Source: CAYFJV01 sp964460605
GTDB lineage: Archaea > Nanobdellota > Nanobdellia > Woesearchaeales > GW2011-AR9
NCBI GenBank assembly: GCA_964460605.1
Contig: CAYWPT010000015.1
Location: forward strand, 1 to 21,377
Length of the DNA: 21,377 nt
Reading direction: 5' to 3'
Made by a program: the position numbers and the translations under genes. The notes beneath the pieces are model-generated. The model did not search any database. It was not told where the DNA came from and saw only the letters and a program-made list of their open reading frames with translations. Below, piece after piece: positions 1 through 6,096 of this stretch; position 1 is the first letter of the stretch, and the number at the start of each line of letters is the position of its first letter.

Positions 1-187
1 TAACTTTACCTTCCTTAACATAATCTCTTAAATTTCTAATACGTCCAGGAGAAATTTCTGAGATGTGAATCATACCAGAATCATTATACTCTAATAAATC
101 AGCGAATACAGAATTTGGGAAAATCTTTGTGACTTTACACAATACGATTTCGTCTTCTTCAGGAAGACCTTCCCTTTTGTAATACAT
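1..187 (-). CDS. Translation initiation factor aIF2 subunit alpha, N-terminal part (truncated by window edge)
   Basis: The alpha subunit of archaeal initiation factor 2 helps the heterotrimer deliver initiator Met-tRNA to the small ribosomal subunit. Translation of the minus strand begins MYYKREGLPEEDEIV and continues through a typical S1/OB-fold segment, with the family-like stretch GMIHISEISPGRIRNLRDYV near residues 38-57. About 62 residues are present; the rest lies beyond the left edge. The ATG overlaps the TAA of the upstream S27e gene by one base (TAATG), which suggests translational coupling. The neighbouring eL42-eS27 pair is the usual archaeal context for this gene. Identification rests on the S1-like N-terminus plus the context; the GTP-independent C-terminal domains cannot be seen. 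Confidence 0.9.
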   Translation of the reverse strand, partial: MYYKREGLPEEDEIVLCKVTKIFPNSVFADLLEYNDSGMIHISEISPGRIRNLRDYVKEGKV

Positions 188-360
188 TAGGCAAGAACCT
201 CAAGAACACGTGCTGAGATTTTTGACTTTCCTCCTGTTGGGAATACAATTTGTTCCTTACAAACTAAACAGTGTACAGGGGTGCTTGCGTTTCCAAAAAC
301 AACTTGTTCGTTTTTACAACCTGAGCATCGTACTTTGATAAATTTACTTTTAGTTTCCAT
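187..360 (-). CDS. rps27e: 30S ribosomal protein eS27 (S27e)
   Basis: A 57-residue zinc-ribbon protein of the small ribosomal subunit. Two Cys pairs are visible, CSGC at residues 12-15 and CLVC at residues 31-34, followed by the conserved PTGGK segment near residue 41; this is the full-length archaeal form. The ATG at 360 lies one base after the TAG of the eL42 gene, and its TAA overlaps the ATG of aIF2-alpha. The three genes are therefore almost certainly one polycistronic unit read leftward. The gene is short and overlaps its neighbour, but the cysteine spacing and the operon order make the call secure. Confidence 0.93.
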   Translation of the reverse strand: METKSKFIKVRCSGCKNEQVVFGNASTPVHCLVCKEQIVFPTGGKSKISARVLEVLA

Positions 361-361
361 T

Positions 362-670
362 CTAGATCATCTCCACACGTTTAGCTCTGATACCAGAAGC
401 TTGACAACTTGATTTTTTACACTTTTGACAAGTGTATCTTAAATCAGTTTTTTTAGTGTTTTTTGCACCAGCACGTTTAAACTTAGTTACTGCTGGTTTA
501 GAATATTTACCATGACCACCATTTCCACGTGCTAATCCTCTACGTTTAGCTCTATATTTGCTTCCTAAACTTAGAGATCTTGCAGTTCTCCTTTTGTTTT
601 GAGCAACTTTGTGTTCGGTGTGTGTTTTACAAGTTTTACATAATCTTTTTTGAACTTTTGGAATTTTCAT
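362..670 (-). CDS. rpl44e: 50S ribosomal protein eL42 (L44e)
   Basis: A 102-residue, strongly basic large-subunit protein that sits close to the ribosomal E site. Cys pairs occur near the N-terminus (CKTC, about residues 11-14) and the C-terminus (CQKC, about residues 82-85), with a Gly/Arg/Lys-rich central part (RAKRRGLARGNGGHGKYSKP), as expected for the family. I chose the ATG at 670 (MKIPKV...) over the in-frame ATG at 706 because family members start with this MK-P-K segment and because a Shine-Dalgarno-like AAAGGT lies 7 bases upstream (678-683). It is the first gene of the eL42-eS27-aIF2-alpha operon, driven by the TATA element near 742-751. Confidence 0.93.
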   Translation of the reverse strand: MKIPKVQKRLCKTCKTHTEHKVAQNKRRTARSLSLGSKYRAKRRGLARGNGGHGKYSKPAVTKFKRAGAKNTKKTDLRYTCQKCKKSSCQASGIRAKRVEMI

Positions 671-734
671 CTTATTTACCTTTAAATTATGATCTAAAAA
701 ATACATAGTATTTTGTGAATAAGAATCAAGAAAT

Positions 735-774
735 TGAATTGTTTATAAAGCTTTCTGATATACGGAACAATTCA
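735..774. repeat. 9-bp inverted repeat flanking the ribosomal operon TATA box
   Basis: TGAATTGTT at 735-743 and its exact reverse complement AACAATTCA at 766-774 flank the TATA element. The centres are about 31 bp apart, close to three helical turns. It could be an operator or a chance repeat in AT-rich DNA. Confidence 0.4.
742..757 (-). promoter_or_regulatory. TATA/BRE promoter of the ribosomal protein operon
   Basis: On the minus strand, a purine-rich BRE-like AGAAAG is followed by CTTTATAAAC. The expected start is about 25 bp downstream, near 717-720, leaving a leader of about 50 bases before the eL42 ATG at 670, with an AAAGGT ribosome-binding site in it. This is assigned by pattern only. 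Confidence 0.55.
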
Positions 775-867
775 GGACCTAGGTGATAGATAAATAAAAT
801 AACAGTAACATAGGTTATTTTTTCGAATTAACAAAATGTTGAATTGTGCCAAAATATATAGGAACAA

Positions 868-876
868 TTATAAAAG
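868..876 (+). promoter_or_regulatory. TATA box for the 896-1471 gene
   Basis: TTATAAAAG is centred about 24 bp before the ATG at 896, the spacing of a leaderless archaeal transcript. It supports the start at 896 over the upstream in-frame ATG at 836. Confidence 0.5.
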
Positions 877-895
877 ATCACCCATTTTAGATAGC

Positions 896-1471
896 ATGAA
901 TTTAAATAGATTAATCAAAGATTCAAAAAAATTGACTCTTGCAGGAGCTTTGGCTTTACCAACGTATGGTTGTGATGAAAATGGTTCAATAATTGATTCT
1001 ACTAAAAGATATCTAACTTCTGTTCAATTAAATAACAGTTTTGAATTCACTGAAGAAGCCTTAAGTGGAGATGACGATAGTGTTGGTTTTGCATTCTATA
1101 ATGCAGAAGAACCTTTTAACAAGACTTATTTTCCAAATGCAGGACATTATGATGCTGAAACTATGACAATTACTATCCATGAAAATGATTCTTTTAAAAA
1201 TAGATATGGTCAAGGTATGAAAGTTAACGATTTTATAATTCTTCCTGATTCGAGAATGACAGGAGATCATAACGTTTGGTTTTATAACATTTGTGATAAT
1301 GGGAAATATTTCGGTGATGCTTTTAATGATATTATGGATGAATATGATGGGGTGATGGTGCAAGATGTTCCTACTTATCGTATTTATGTGCCAACAAATA
1401 TTCCATACACAGGTGAATTTGAGACTGATGTTCCGTTTAATATAAGAGATATAGAAAATTGTGGTTATTAA
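896..1471 (+). CDS. Hypothetical exported protein, possible lipoprotein
   Basis: I do not recognise a family. The reading frame is open from an ATG at 836, but I prefer the ATG at 896 (191 residues). It then starts with a classical export signal: a polar, basic stretch (MNLNRLIKDSKK), a short hydrophobic core (LTLAGALAL), then PTYGC with Cys at residue 26, which could be a lipid-attachment Cys although the residues before it are not an ideal lipobox. A TATA box 24 bp upstream also fits that start. The mature part is acidic and rich in Asp, Asn and aromatic residues (for example FYNAEEPFNKTYFPNAGHYD), with no repeats and no second membrane segment, as expected for an extracytoplasmic beta-rich domain. 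The gene stands alone between the ribosomal operon and 5S rRNA and looks monocistronic. Expression is plausible but not shown. Confidence 0.6.
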   Translation: MNLNRLIKDSKKLTLAGALALPTYGCDENGSIIDSTKRYLTSVQLNNSFEFTEEALSGDDDSVGFAFYNAEEPFNKTYFPNAGHYDAETMTITIHENDSFKNRYGQGMKVNDFIILPDSRMTGDHNVWFYNICDNGKYFGDAFNDIMDEYDGVMVQDVPTYRIYVPTNIPYTGEFETDVPFNIRDIENCGY

Positions 1472-1576
1472 TTTTTTTAATTAATTCTTTTTCTTATTTG
1501 ACACCAGTCAAAATACTCGTGACCATTACCAAGACTTTTCACAAGCATTTTTGTTGTTGACTAATTTACCGATAAA

Positions 1577-1585
1577 TTTATAAAG
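1577..1585 (+). promoter_or_regulatory. TATA box of the 5S rRNA gene
   Basis: TTTATAAAG lies about 25 bp upstream of the predicted 5S 5' end near 1605, the normal archaeal TATA-to-start distance. It indicates that the 5S gene has its own promoter. Confidence 0.65.
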
Positions 1586-1604
1586 AAACTATGTGGACTA
1601 CTTC

Positions 1605-1719
1605 ATGGACGGCCATAGGAGCAAGGATCACCGGAACCCGTTTCGATCTCCGAAGTTAAGCCTGCTTCCGTACCTTACATTACTATGTTTTTACATGGGA
1701 AATTTGGTAAGCTGTCCCT
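1605..1719 (+). rRNA. rrf: 5S ribosomal RNA (stand-alone)
   Basis: The closing helix is explicit: GGACGGC at 1607-1613 pairs with GCTGTCC at 1711-1717 with one G-U pair. Inside are the conserved 5S blocks GGATCACC, GGAACCCGTTTCGATC and CCGAAGTTAAGCC, and GGAGCA pairs with TGCTTCC as helix II. Length is about 115 bases; the ends are uncertain by a few bases. No 16S or 23S sequence is nearby, so this copy is unlinked. It fills most of the otherwise gene-free 1472-1811 interval, preceded by a TATA box and followed by a T-run. I saw no tRNA gene in the rest of that interval. Confidence 0.93.
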
Positions 1720-1728
1720 CTTTTTTTT
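1718..1728 (+). terminator. T-run terminator after 5S rRNA
   Basis: The 5S closing helix is followed within four bases by eight consecutive T (1721-1728), the usual archaeal termination signal for a stable RNA. Confidence 0.6.
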
Positions 1729-1781
1729 AATAAAAATTCTAATTTTCACTCACTAATACTCAATCCCTCATTCCACAAAAC

Positions 1782-1788
1782 TTTTAAA
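1782..1788 (+). promoter_or_regulatory. TATA box of the nucleotidyltransferase / citrate-lyase operon
   Basis: TTTTAAA is centred 27 bp before the ATG at 1812, so the first message of this operon is probably leaderless. Confidence 0.5.
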
Positions 1789-1811
1789 CAAATTCTTAGT
1801 ATTTTCAAAAT

Positions 1812-2588
1812 ATGAGAGCCTTGGTTTTAGCAGCAGGTTATGGGACTAGACTCAAACCTTTAACAAATAATCTAGCAAAGCCTTTAGTGACTGTTGCAGA
1901 TAAAACAATTCTTCAACACATTATTGAAAAACTTGAAGATATTGAAGAAATTGATGAGATTTATGTTGTTTCTAATAATAGATATTATGAACAAATTAAA
2001 GATTATTTAATCAGGTTTACTTTTTCTAAAAGAATAGCTGTACTCAATGATGGCACTAATACTAATGAAGATCGCTTAGGTGCTGTAGGCGATATTCATT
2101 TTGCAATTAAAGAAGCAAATGTAGATGATGATCTATTAGTAATCAATGGAGATAATCTCTTTGGCTTTTCAATGCAGGATTTTATTGATTTCTCAAAGAA
2201 GAAGAATGCTTCAGCAGTAGCTCTGCGTGATTTGAAAAAAGCAGAAGCTGTACGTAAAAAGTTTGGTGTATGCATTTTAGAAGGATCTAAGATTGTTGAT
2301 TTTCAAGAAAAACCTGAAGAACCTAAAAGTACTTTAGCGAGTACTGGATGTTATTTTTATCCTAAAAAAGATTTAGTGCTTATCGATGAGTATGTAAGAA
2401 CTAGTGAAGCAGAAAATACTGGAGAACTTCTCAAATTTATTAGTGAAAAATCTGAAGTACATGGTTTTGTTTTCCATAAGCACTGGTTTGATATTGGAAA
2501 TCACGATAATTTATATGCTGCAAGAAAAGTCTATTATGCTAAACATATCGTAGGAGATTTACAAAAAGCCCCTAATGGAAGTCATTGA
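1812..2588 (+). CDS. Sugar-1-phosphate nucleotidyltransferase (RmlA/GlmU-N-like)
   Basis: A 258-residue member of the nucleotidyltransferase family that joins a sugar-1-phosphate and an NTP to give an NDP-sugar and pyrophosphate. The N-terminal signature LAAGYGTRLKPLTNNLAKPL (residues 6-25) contains the nucleotide-binding loop and the conserved Lys. The metal/sugar-binding region is seen as LLVINGDNLF near residue 108, and FQEKPEEP near residue 165 is the typical second sugar-binding motif. STGCYFY and WFDIGNHDNLY near the C-terminus complete the fold. There is no left-handed beta-helix acyltransferase domain, so this is a one-domain enzyme. The exact sugar and base (glucose/dTTP, glucose/UTP or GlcNAc/UTP) cannot be told. 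It could supply UDP-sugar to the dehydrogenases encoded from 6097 onward, although it is co-transcribed with citrate-lyase genes: only two bases separate its stop from the next ATG. Confidence 0.87.
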   Translation: MRALVLAAGYGTRLKPLTNNLAKPLVTVADKTILQHIIEKLEDIEEIDEIYVVSNNRYYEQIKDYLIRFTFSKRIAVLNDGTNTNEDRLGAVGDIHFAIKEANVDDDLLVINGDNLFGFSMQDFIDFSKKKNASAVALRDLKKAEAVRKKFGVCILEGSKIVDFQEKPEEPKSTLASTGCYFYPKKDLVLIDEYVRTSEAENTGELLKFISEKSEVHGFVFHKHWFDIGNHDNLYAARKVYYAKHIVGDLQKAPNGSH

Positions 2589-2590
2589 TC

Positions 2591-3784
2591 ATGAAACTCA
2601 AAGAATTTGAAGCAAAATCATTATTCAAAGAAGCAGGCATTCCGCTTTCTCATGGAACTTTAGTAAAAAATGTAGAAGAAATCCCCTCATTTTCAGAAAC
2701 TAAAGTCTTTAAGGTACAAACTGTGGCTAATGGAAGAGGAAAAGCAGGAGGAGTCTTTCTTGTGGAAAATTCAGAAGAAGCTAAACAGAAAGCTACTGAG
2801 TTTTTTGGTAAAGAAGTTTTAGGTGAGACTATTAATGAAATTCTCATTGATAACAAAGTAAATATTGAACAAGAATTATACTTAGGGATTTTATTTAATA
2901 CTGGAAAACGAGTTCCTGTTTTTATCTTTTCTGAGAAAGGTGGAGTTGATATTGAAAGTCTTTCTGAAGAAAGAATAGTTAAGCATGAAATTGATATCCT
3001 CAAAGGTTTAACTGATGAAGATTGTGATGTTATTTTAGCAAATTCTGAGCATAATAAAGCAGAATTAAAAGATATTATGAAAAAGTTATGGGAATGTTTT
3101 GTCAAGTTTGATTGTAAAATGCTTGAAGTAAACCCATTAGTCTTTACTGGAGAGAATTATGTAGCAGTTGATGCTGTAATTGTTTTAGATGATGATGCCA
3201 ATTATAGAAGAGAGATAAAGTTTTCAGAAAGAACTGATAATAGAAAAGCTACTGCAAGGGAAATTGCAGCGCATGAAATTGACAAGGATGATCATAGAGG
3301 TGTTGCAGGTAAAACCTTTTTAGATTTAGATGGAGACATTGCTATTTTAACAAGCGGTGGTGGAGCTTCTATGACTGTTATGGACACTTTAGTAGAAGTT
3401 GGTGGAAACCCTGCAAATTTTACCGAGTATAGTGGAAATCCTCCAAAGGAGAAAGTGGAAAGGTTAACTAAAATTGTCCTTGATAGAGAAAACTTATCAG
3501 GATTATTGGTAGCAGGAGTTATTGCAAACTTTACCAATATTAAAGAAACCTTAGAAGGAATAATGAATATTCTTATTGAGCAAAAGCCAGACTTCCCTAT
3601 TGTTATTCGTAGAGCTGGACCACATGATGAAGAAGCTAAAGTAATGCTTGCACAGGTTAAAGAAGAACATGGTTTAGATATTCACTATTATGATGAGAAA
3701 ACTCCAATGACAAAAGCTGCTTTGATTATGGTTGAATTATCTAATGAGTATAAAGAAAACAAAAAGGCAGGTGTTATGTCATGA
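2591..3784 (+). CDS. Citryl-CoA synthetase / ATP-citrate lyase, beta-type (ATP-grasp) subunit
   Basis: A 397-residue ATP-grasp protein resembling the beta subunit of succinyl-CoA synthetase but with residues typical of the N-terminal part of ATP-citrate lyase. With the alpha subunit it would activate citrate to citryl-CoA using ATP and CoA. ATP-grasp features come first (FKVQTVANGRGKAGGVF near residues 40-56; EVNPLVF near 178). The acid-binding half then reads GGGAS (256-260), EYSG (279-282), ANFTN (312-316) and RRAGP (340-344). Human ATP-citrate lyase has nearly the same strings (GGGAS, EYSG, ANFTN, RRGGP), the last two contributing citrate-binding residues. As I recall the E. coli family member, succinyl-CoA synthetase has DVGG and FGGIVRCD there. 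I chose the ATG at 2591 rather than the in-frame TTG at 2585 because MKLKEFEAKSLF matches the family start. The stop overlaps the alpha-subunit ATG (ATGA). Annotation pipelines may call this sucC. Confidence 0.85.
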   Translation: MKLKEFEAKSLFKEAGIPLSHGTLVKNVEEIPSFSETKVFKVQTVANGRGKAGGVFLVENSEEAKQKATEFFGKEVLGETINEILIDNKVNIEQELYLGILFNTGKRVPVFIFSEKGGVDIESLSEERIVKHEIDILKGLTDEDCDVILANSEHNKAELKDIMKKLWECFVKFDCKMLEVNPLVFTGENYVAVDAVIVLDDDANYRREIKFSERTDNRKATAREIAAHEIDKDDHRGVAGKTFLDLDGDIAILTSGGGASMTVMDTLVEVGGNPANFTEYSGNPPKEKVERLTKIVLDRENLSGLLVAGVIANFTNIKETLEGIMNILIEQKPDFPIVIRRAGPHDEEAKVMLAQVKEEHGLDIHYYDEKTPMTKAALIMVELSNEYKENKKAGVMS

Positions 3785-4710
3785 GCATCCTTATTGATGA
3801 AGGCACCACTTTTATTATCCAAGGTATTACTGGAAAGCAAGGTCAGAGAGCAACTGGCGAAATGCTCAAGAACAATTGTAAACTAATTGCTGGAGTAACT
3901 CCAGGAAAAGGTGGCCAAGAGGTAGAAGGAGTTCCCGTATATAATTCTATTAAAGCTGCACAAGAAAACGGAAAAGAAATTGATTGTTCTGTTATCATGG
4001 TGCCTCCACGTTTTGCTAAAGGTGCAATAAAAGAAGCAATTGAAGCTAATGTTAAACTTATCAATATTATTACTGAAAATATTCCCATCCATGATATGGC
4101 TTATTGTTTAGCTCTTGCAAGAAAAAAAGGCATTACAATTATTGGTGCTACCTCTGTGGGTATTTATTCTGTGGGAAAATCTAAATGTCCTCCAATTGCT
4201 AGTGGAAAATCAAAAATAGCCTTTAGTCAAGGAAATATTGGAGTTATTTCTCGAAGCGGAAGTATGTCTTCAGAGACTTCTTTAATTCTTACTTTAGCTG
4301 GTCTAGGACAATCTACTGTAGTGAGTATAGGCAGTGATGTATTAATGGGAAGCACTTTCAAAGAGGTTGTAGAAATGTTTGAATCTGATGATGATACAAA
4401 AGGTATTGCTTTATTTGGTGAGATTGGTGGAACTTCAGAAGAAGATCTAGCTGAATGGTTAATTGAAAGAAAAAATCAAGGTAATGCTTTTGCTAAACCT
4501 ATTGTAGCTTTTATTTCAGGTAAGTTTGCAGAAGCCTTAGGCGTGCAAAATGTTTCATTAGGTCATGCAGGTGCTATTATTGAAGGAAATAAAGGTACTC
4601 GTAAGAATAAAGTTATGAAATTAAAAGAAGCTGGCGTACATATTGTAGATGTACATCACAAAATTGGTGAGAAAATGAAAGAGGTATTAGAAAATGGAAT
4701 TAAAGAATAG
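3781..4710 (+). CDS. Citryl-CoA synthetase / ATP-citrate lyase, alpha-type (CoA-binding) subunit
   Basis: A 309-residue CoA-binding and CoA-ligase subunit. The N-terminal Rossmann domain has IQGITGKQGQRATG (about 13-26) and VTPGKGGQEVEGVPVYN (about 39-55). The active-site His that is phosphorylated in this family is H262 in LGHAGAII. Two segments favour ATP-citrate lyase over succinyl-CoA synthetase. Residues 122-127 read GATSVG, like the GPATVG of ATP-citrate lyase, not the GPNCPG of SucD. Residues 157-163 read SRSGSMS, like SRSGGMS, not SRSGTLT. It overlaps the beta gene by four bases, so the two subunits are translationally coupled, as expected for a heteromer. The downstream unknown gene begins inside its last codons at 4694. 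An automated annotation of succinate-CoA ligase alpha is likely but probably wrong in substrate. Confidence 0.85.
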   Translation: MSILIDEGTTFIIQGITGKQGQRATGEMLKNNCKLIAGVTPGKGGQEVEGVPVYNSIKAAQENGKEIDCSVIMVPPRFAKGAIKEAIEANVKLINIITENIPIHDMAYCLALARKKGITIIGATSVGIYSVGKSKCPPIASGKSKIAFSQGNIGVISRSGSMSSETSLILTLAGLGQSTVVSIGSDVLMGSTFKEVVEMFESDDDTKGIALFGEIGGTSEEDLAEWLIERKNQGNAFAKPIVAFISGKFAEALGVQNVSLGHAGAIIEGNKGTRKNKVMKLKEAGVHIVDVHHKIGEKMKEVLENGIKE

Positions 4711-5249
4711 TCTTGATGAGGATCTTGGCTTTGCTGCAACAGAAGCACTCAATGATTTAGAAGAAGGTATTGACATAGGAAAAAAAAACCATAGCTGCTA
4801 CACACAGTTTTGAAAATAAATTACTTGGTTTAGAACCGCTCTTTTTGCATGTAGATCTTGAATATACAGATGAAGCACCAGAATTTGCAGATCCCTTAAG
4901 AGAAGTGCAAGAAGAATTAATGCTTTTATATGCTAGGCTTCAAGAAAAAGAAAAACACTGTTTGCATATTGTTCTAGAAGAAGAAGCTGCTCAAAAGAAA
5001 GGAAAAAGGTGGGTTCTCAAACACAGAAAAATTGTAGAGGGAGATATTAAAGAAGAAATTGATCTTGAAAAAGAAATAATTGTAGATATAAGAAAGACCT
5101 TTATGGGAGTAAAAGAAAAATTAGACCCTACAACACATATTGAAGATGATGAAGAATCAAAACATATTCTTGAAAGACTTTCAAGCTTTGTTACATTTTA
5201 TGAAGATATCTTTAGACAGTTTTTAGCTAAACTAGAAGATACACAATAG
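4694..5249 (+). CDS. Unknown alpha-helical protein, reading frame broken by an A-run
   Basis: I do not recognise this protein. A start ATG at 4694 inside the alpha-subunit gene opens a frame (MELKNSLDEDLGFAATEALN...) that stops at a TGA about 40 codons later. A second frame, open to 5249, continues the same style of sequence. The two join perfectly if one A is removed from the nine-A run at 4780-4788, reading ...GIDIGKKTIAATHSFENK..., and give 184 residues. The product is highly charged and helical, rich in Glu and Lys, with no membrane segment and no obvious catalytic motif. Its place between the citryl-CoA synthetase subunits and the lyase suggests a link with that complex, but this is only context. 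The break may be a sequencing error, a real mutation, or a slippage site; a -1 ribosomal shift would not repair it. Confidence 0.6.
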
Positions 5250-5273
5250 AGAAAAAGAATAAAGTTCTATTAC

Positions 5274-5282
5274 TTTTATAAA
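5274..5282 (+). promoter_or_regulatory. TATA box before the citryl-CoA lyase gene
   Basis: TTTTATAAA is centred about 34 bp before the ATG at 5312, so the lyase may have its own start site with a short leader in addition to any read-through from upstream. Confidence 0.45.
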
Positions 5283-5311
5283 TTGAAAAATTTGTAAAAG
5301 AGGCATAAAAA

Positions 5312-6049
5312 ATGAAATTTGAAACAAGAATATCAAAAATTGAGAATCAAGACTTTACACTTCGTGGTCAAAAGTTATCTGATTTAATTAAAAACGGAAA
5401 ATTCTCAGATGTTATTTTCTTAACACTTTCAGGAAGAAATCCCAAAGAGCAAGAATCAGTATTATTTGGAAAATTATTAATTAGTATTATTGATCACGGT
5501 GCTGGAACTACTTCAGCTATGACTACAAGGTTTGTAGCTTCTGGTGGAAACTCTTTGAACACTGCAGTTGGTGCTGGGTTATTGAGCATTGGTGATTATC
5601 ATGGTGGAGCTATTGAAAACGCTATGAAGCAATTTTATGCTTGGAAAGGCATGAATAATGAAACTATTGAAAAAGAAGTTGAAGATATGATCACCAACAA
5701 GAAAACCTTGTATGGTTTTGGACACAGAGTGTATAAGCAAGGAGATCCAAGAGTAAAAGTACTTTTAGAAGAAATTGAAAAAATTTCATTCACTTCTGAG
5801 TTCTTGTTCATGAAGGATATTGTAGAACAGAAATTCATGACACTTAAAAACAGGAATATTCCTATTAACATTGATGGCTTAATTGCTTTATTGTTATGTG
5901 ATTTTGGTTTTCATACAACTTTAGGTAAAGGATTTTTTCTTATTGGAAGAACCCCGGGTTTAGTTGCACAAGCCGATGAGGAACTGCGATATGAAAAACC
6001 AGTGCGTAGAGCACAAGAGGAAGATATTACATTAATTAAGGAAGAATAG
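5312..6049 (+). CDS. Citryl-CoA lyase (citrate-synthase-fold C-terminal module of ATP-citrate lyase)
   Basis: A 245-residue, citrate-synthase-fold protein that would cleave citryl-CoA to acetyl-CoA and oxaloacetate. It aligns block by block with the C-terminal domain of ATP-citrate lyase: DHG (61-63), AVGAGLLSIGDYHGGA (85-100), LYGFGHRV (133-140), NIDGLIALL (186-194) and GFFLIGRTPG near 214-223. The likely catalytic residues are H97, H138 and D188. Its length is far below a citrate synthase (about 370-440 residues) and fits a stand-alone citryl-CoA lyase. H97 sits where human ATP-citrate lyase has Phe (GDRFGGA) and where citrate synthases have their first catalytic His (HGGA), so condensing activity cannot be excluded. 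The gene closes the cluster of citryl-CoA synthetase genes, 62 bases after the frameshifted gene. Confidence 0.83.
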   Translation: MKFETRISKIENQDFTLRGQKLSDLIKNGKFSDVIFLTLSGRNPKEQESVLFGKLLISIIDHGAGTTSAMTTRFVASGGNSLNTAVGAGLLSIGDYHGGAIENAMKQFYAWKGMNNETIEKEVEDMITNKKTLYGFGHRVYKQGDPRVKVLLEEIEKISFTSEFLFMKDIVEQKFMTLKNRNIPINIDGLIALLLCDFGFHTTLGKGFFLIGRTPGLVAQADEELRYEKPVRRAQEEDITLIKEE

Positions 6050-6084
6050 TCTTCCTAACTGAGGATAAGAGAGAAAATGGTTTT

Positions 6085-6089
6085 GAGGT
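6085..6089 (+). promoter_or_regulatory. Shine-Dalgarno site of the UDP-sugar dehydrogenase gene
   Basis: GAGGT lies 7 bases before the ATG at 6097 and supports that start. It also sits within an eight-codon frame (ATG at 6077, TGA at 6098-6100) whose stop overlaps the real start. Confidence 0.5.
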
Positions 6090-6096
6090 CGTTTAC

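Noticed and set aside
1061..1363. 100-codon minus-strand frame inside the exported-protein gene
   Set aside because: It lies wholly opposite a better frame with a signal sequence and a promoter; the product has no family features and looks like an AT-rich shadow.
1472..1604. tRNA or other small RNA between the exported-protein gene and 5S
   Set aside because: No cloverleaf, TTCRA arm or box C/D arrangement could be found; the stretch looks like plain AT-rich spacer with the 5S promoter.
2650..3105. 151-codon minus-strand frame opposite the ATP-grasp subunit
   Set aside because: Low-complexity Ser/Leu/Thr-rich translation with no motif, fully covered by a conserved gene.
2591..4710. Succinyl-CoA synthetase (sucCD)
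   Set aside because: The acid-binding and CoA-ligase motifs match ATP-citrate lyase (EYSG, ANFTN, RRAGP, SRSGSMS), and a citryl-CoA lyase gene follows in the same cluster.
4780..4795. Programmed -1 ribosomal frameshift at the A AAA AAC heptamer
   Set aside because: The heptamer is a known slippery type, but joining the two frames needs a +1 shift or loss of one A, so a -1 shift would not give the long product.
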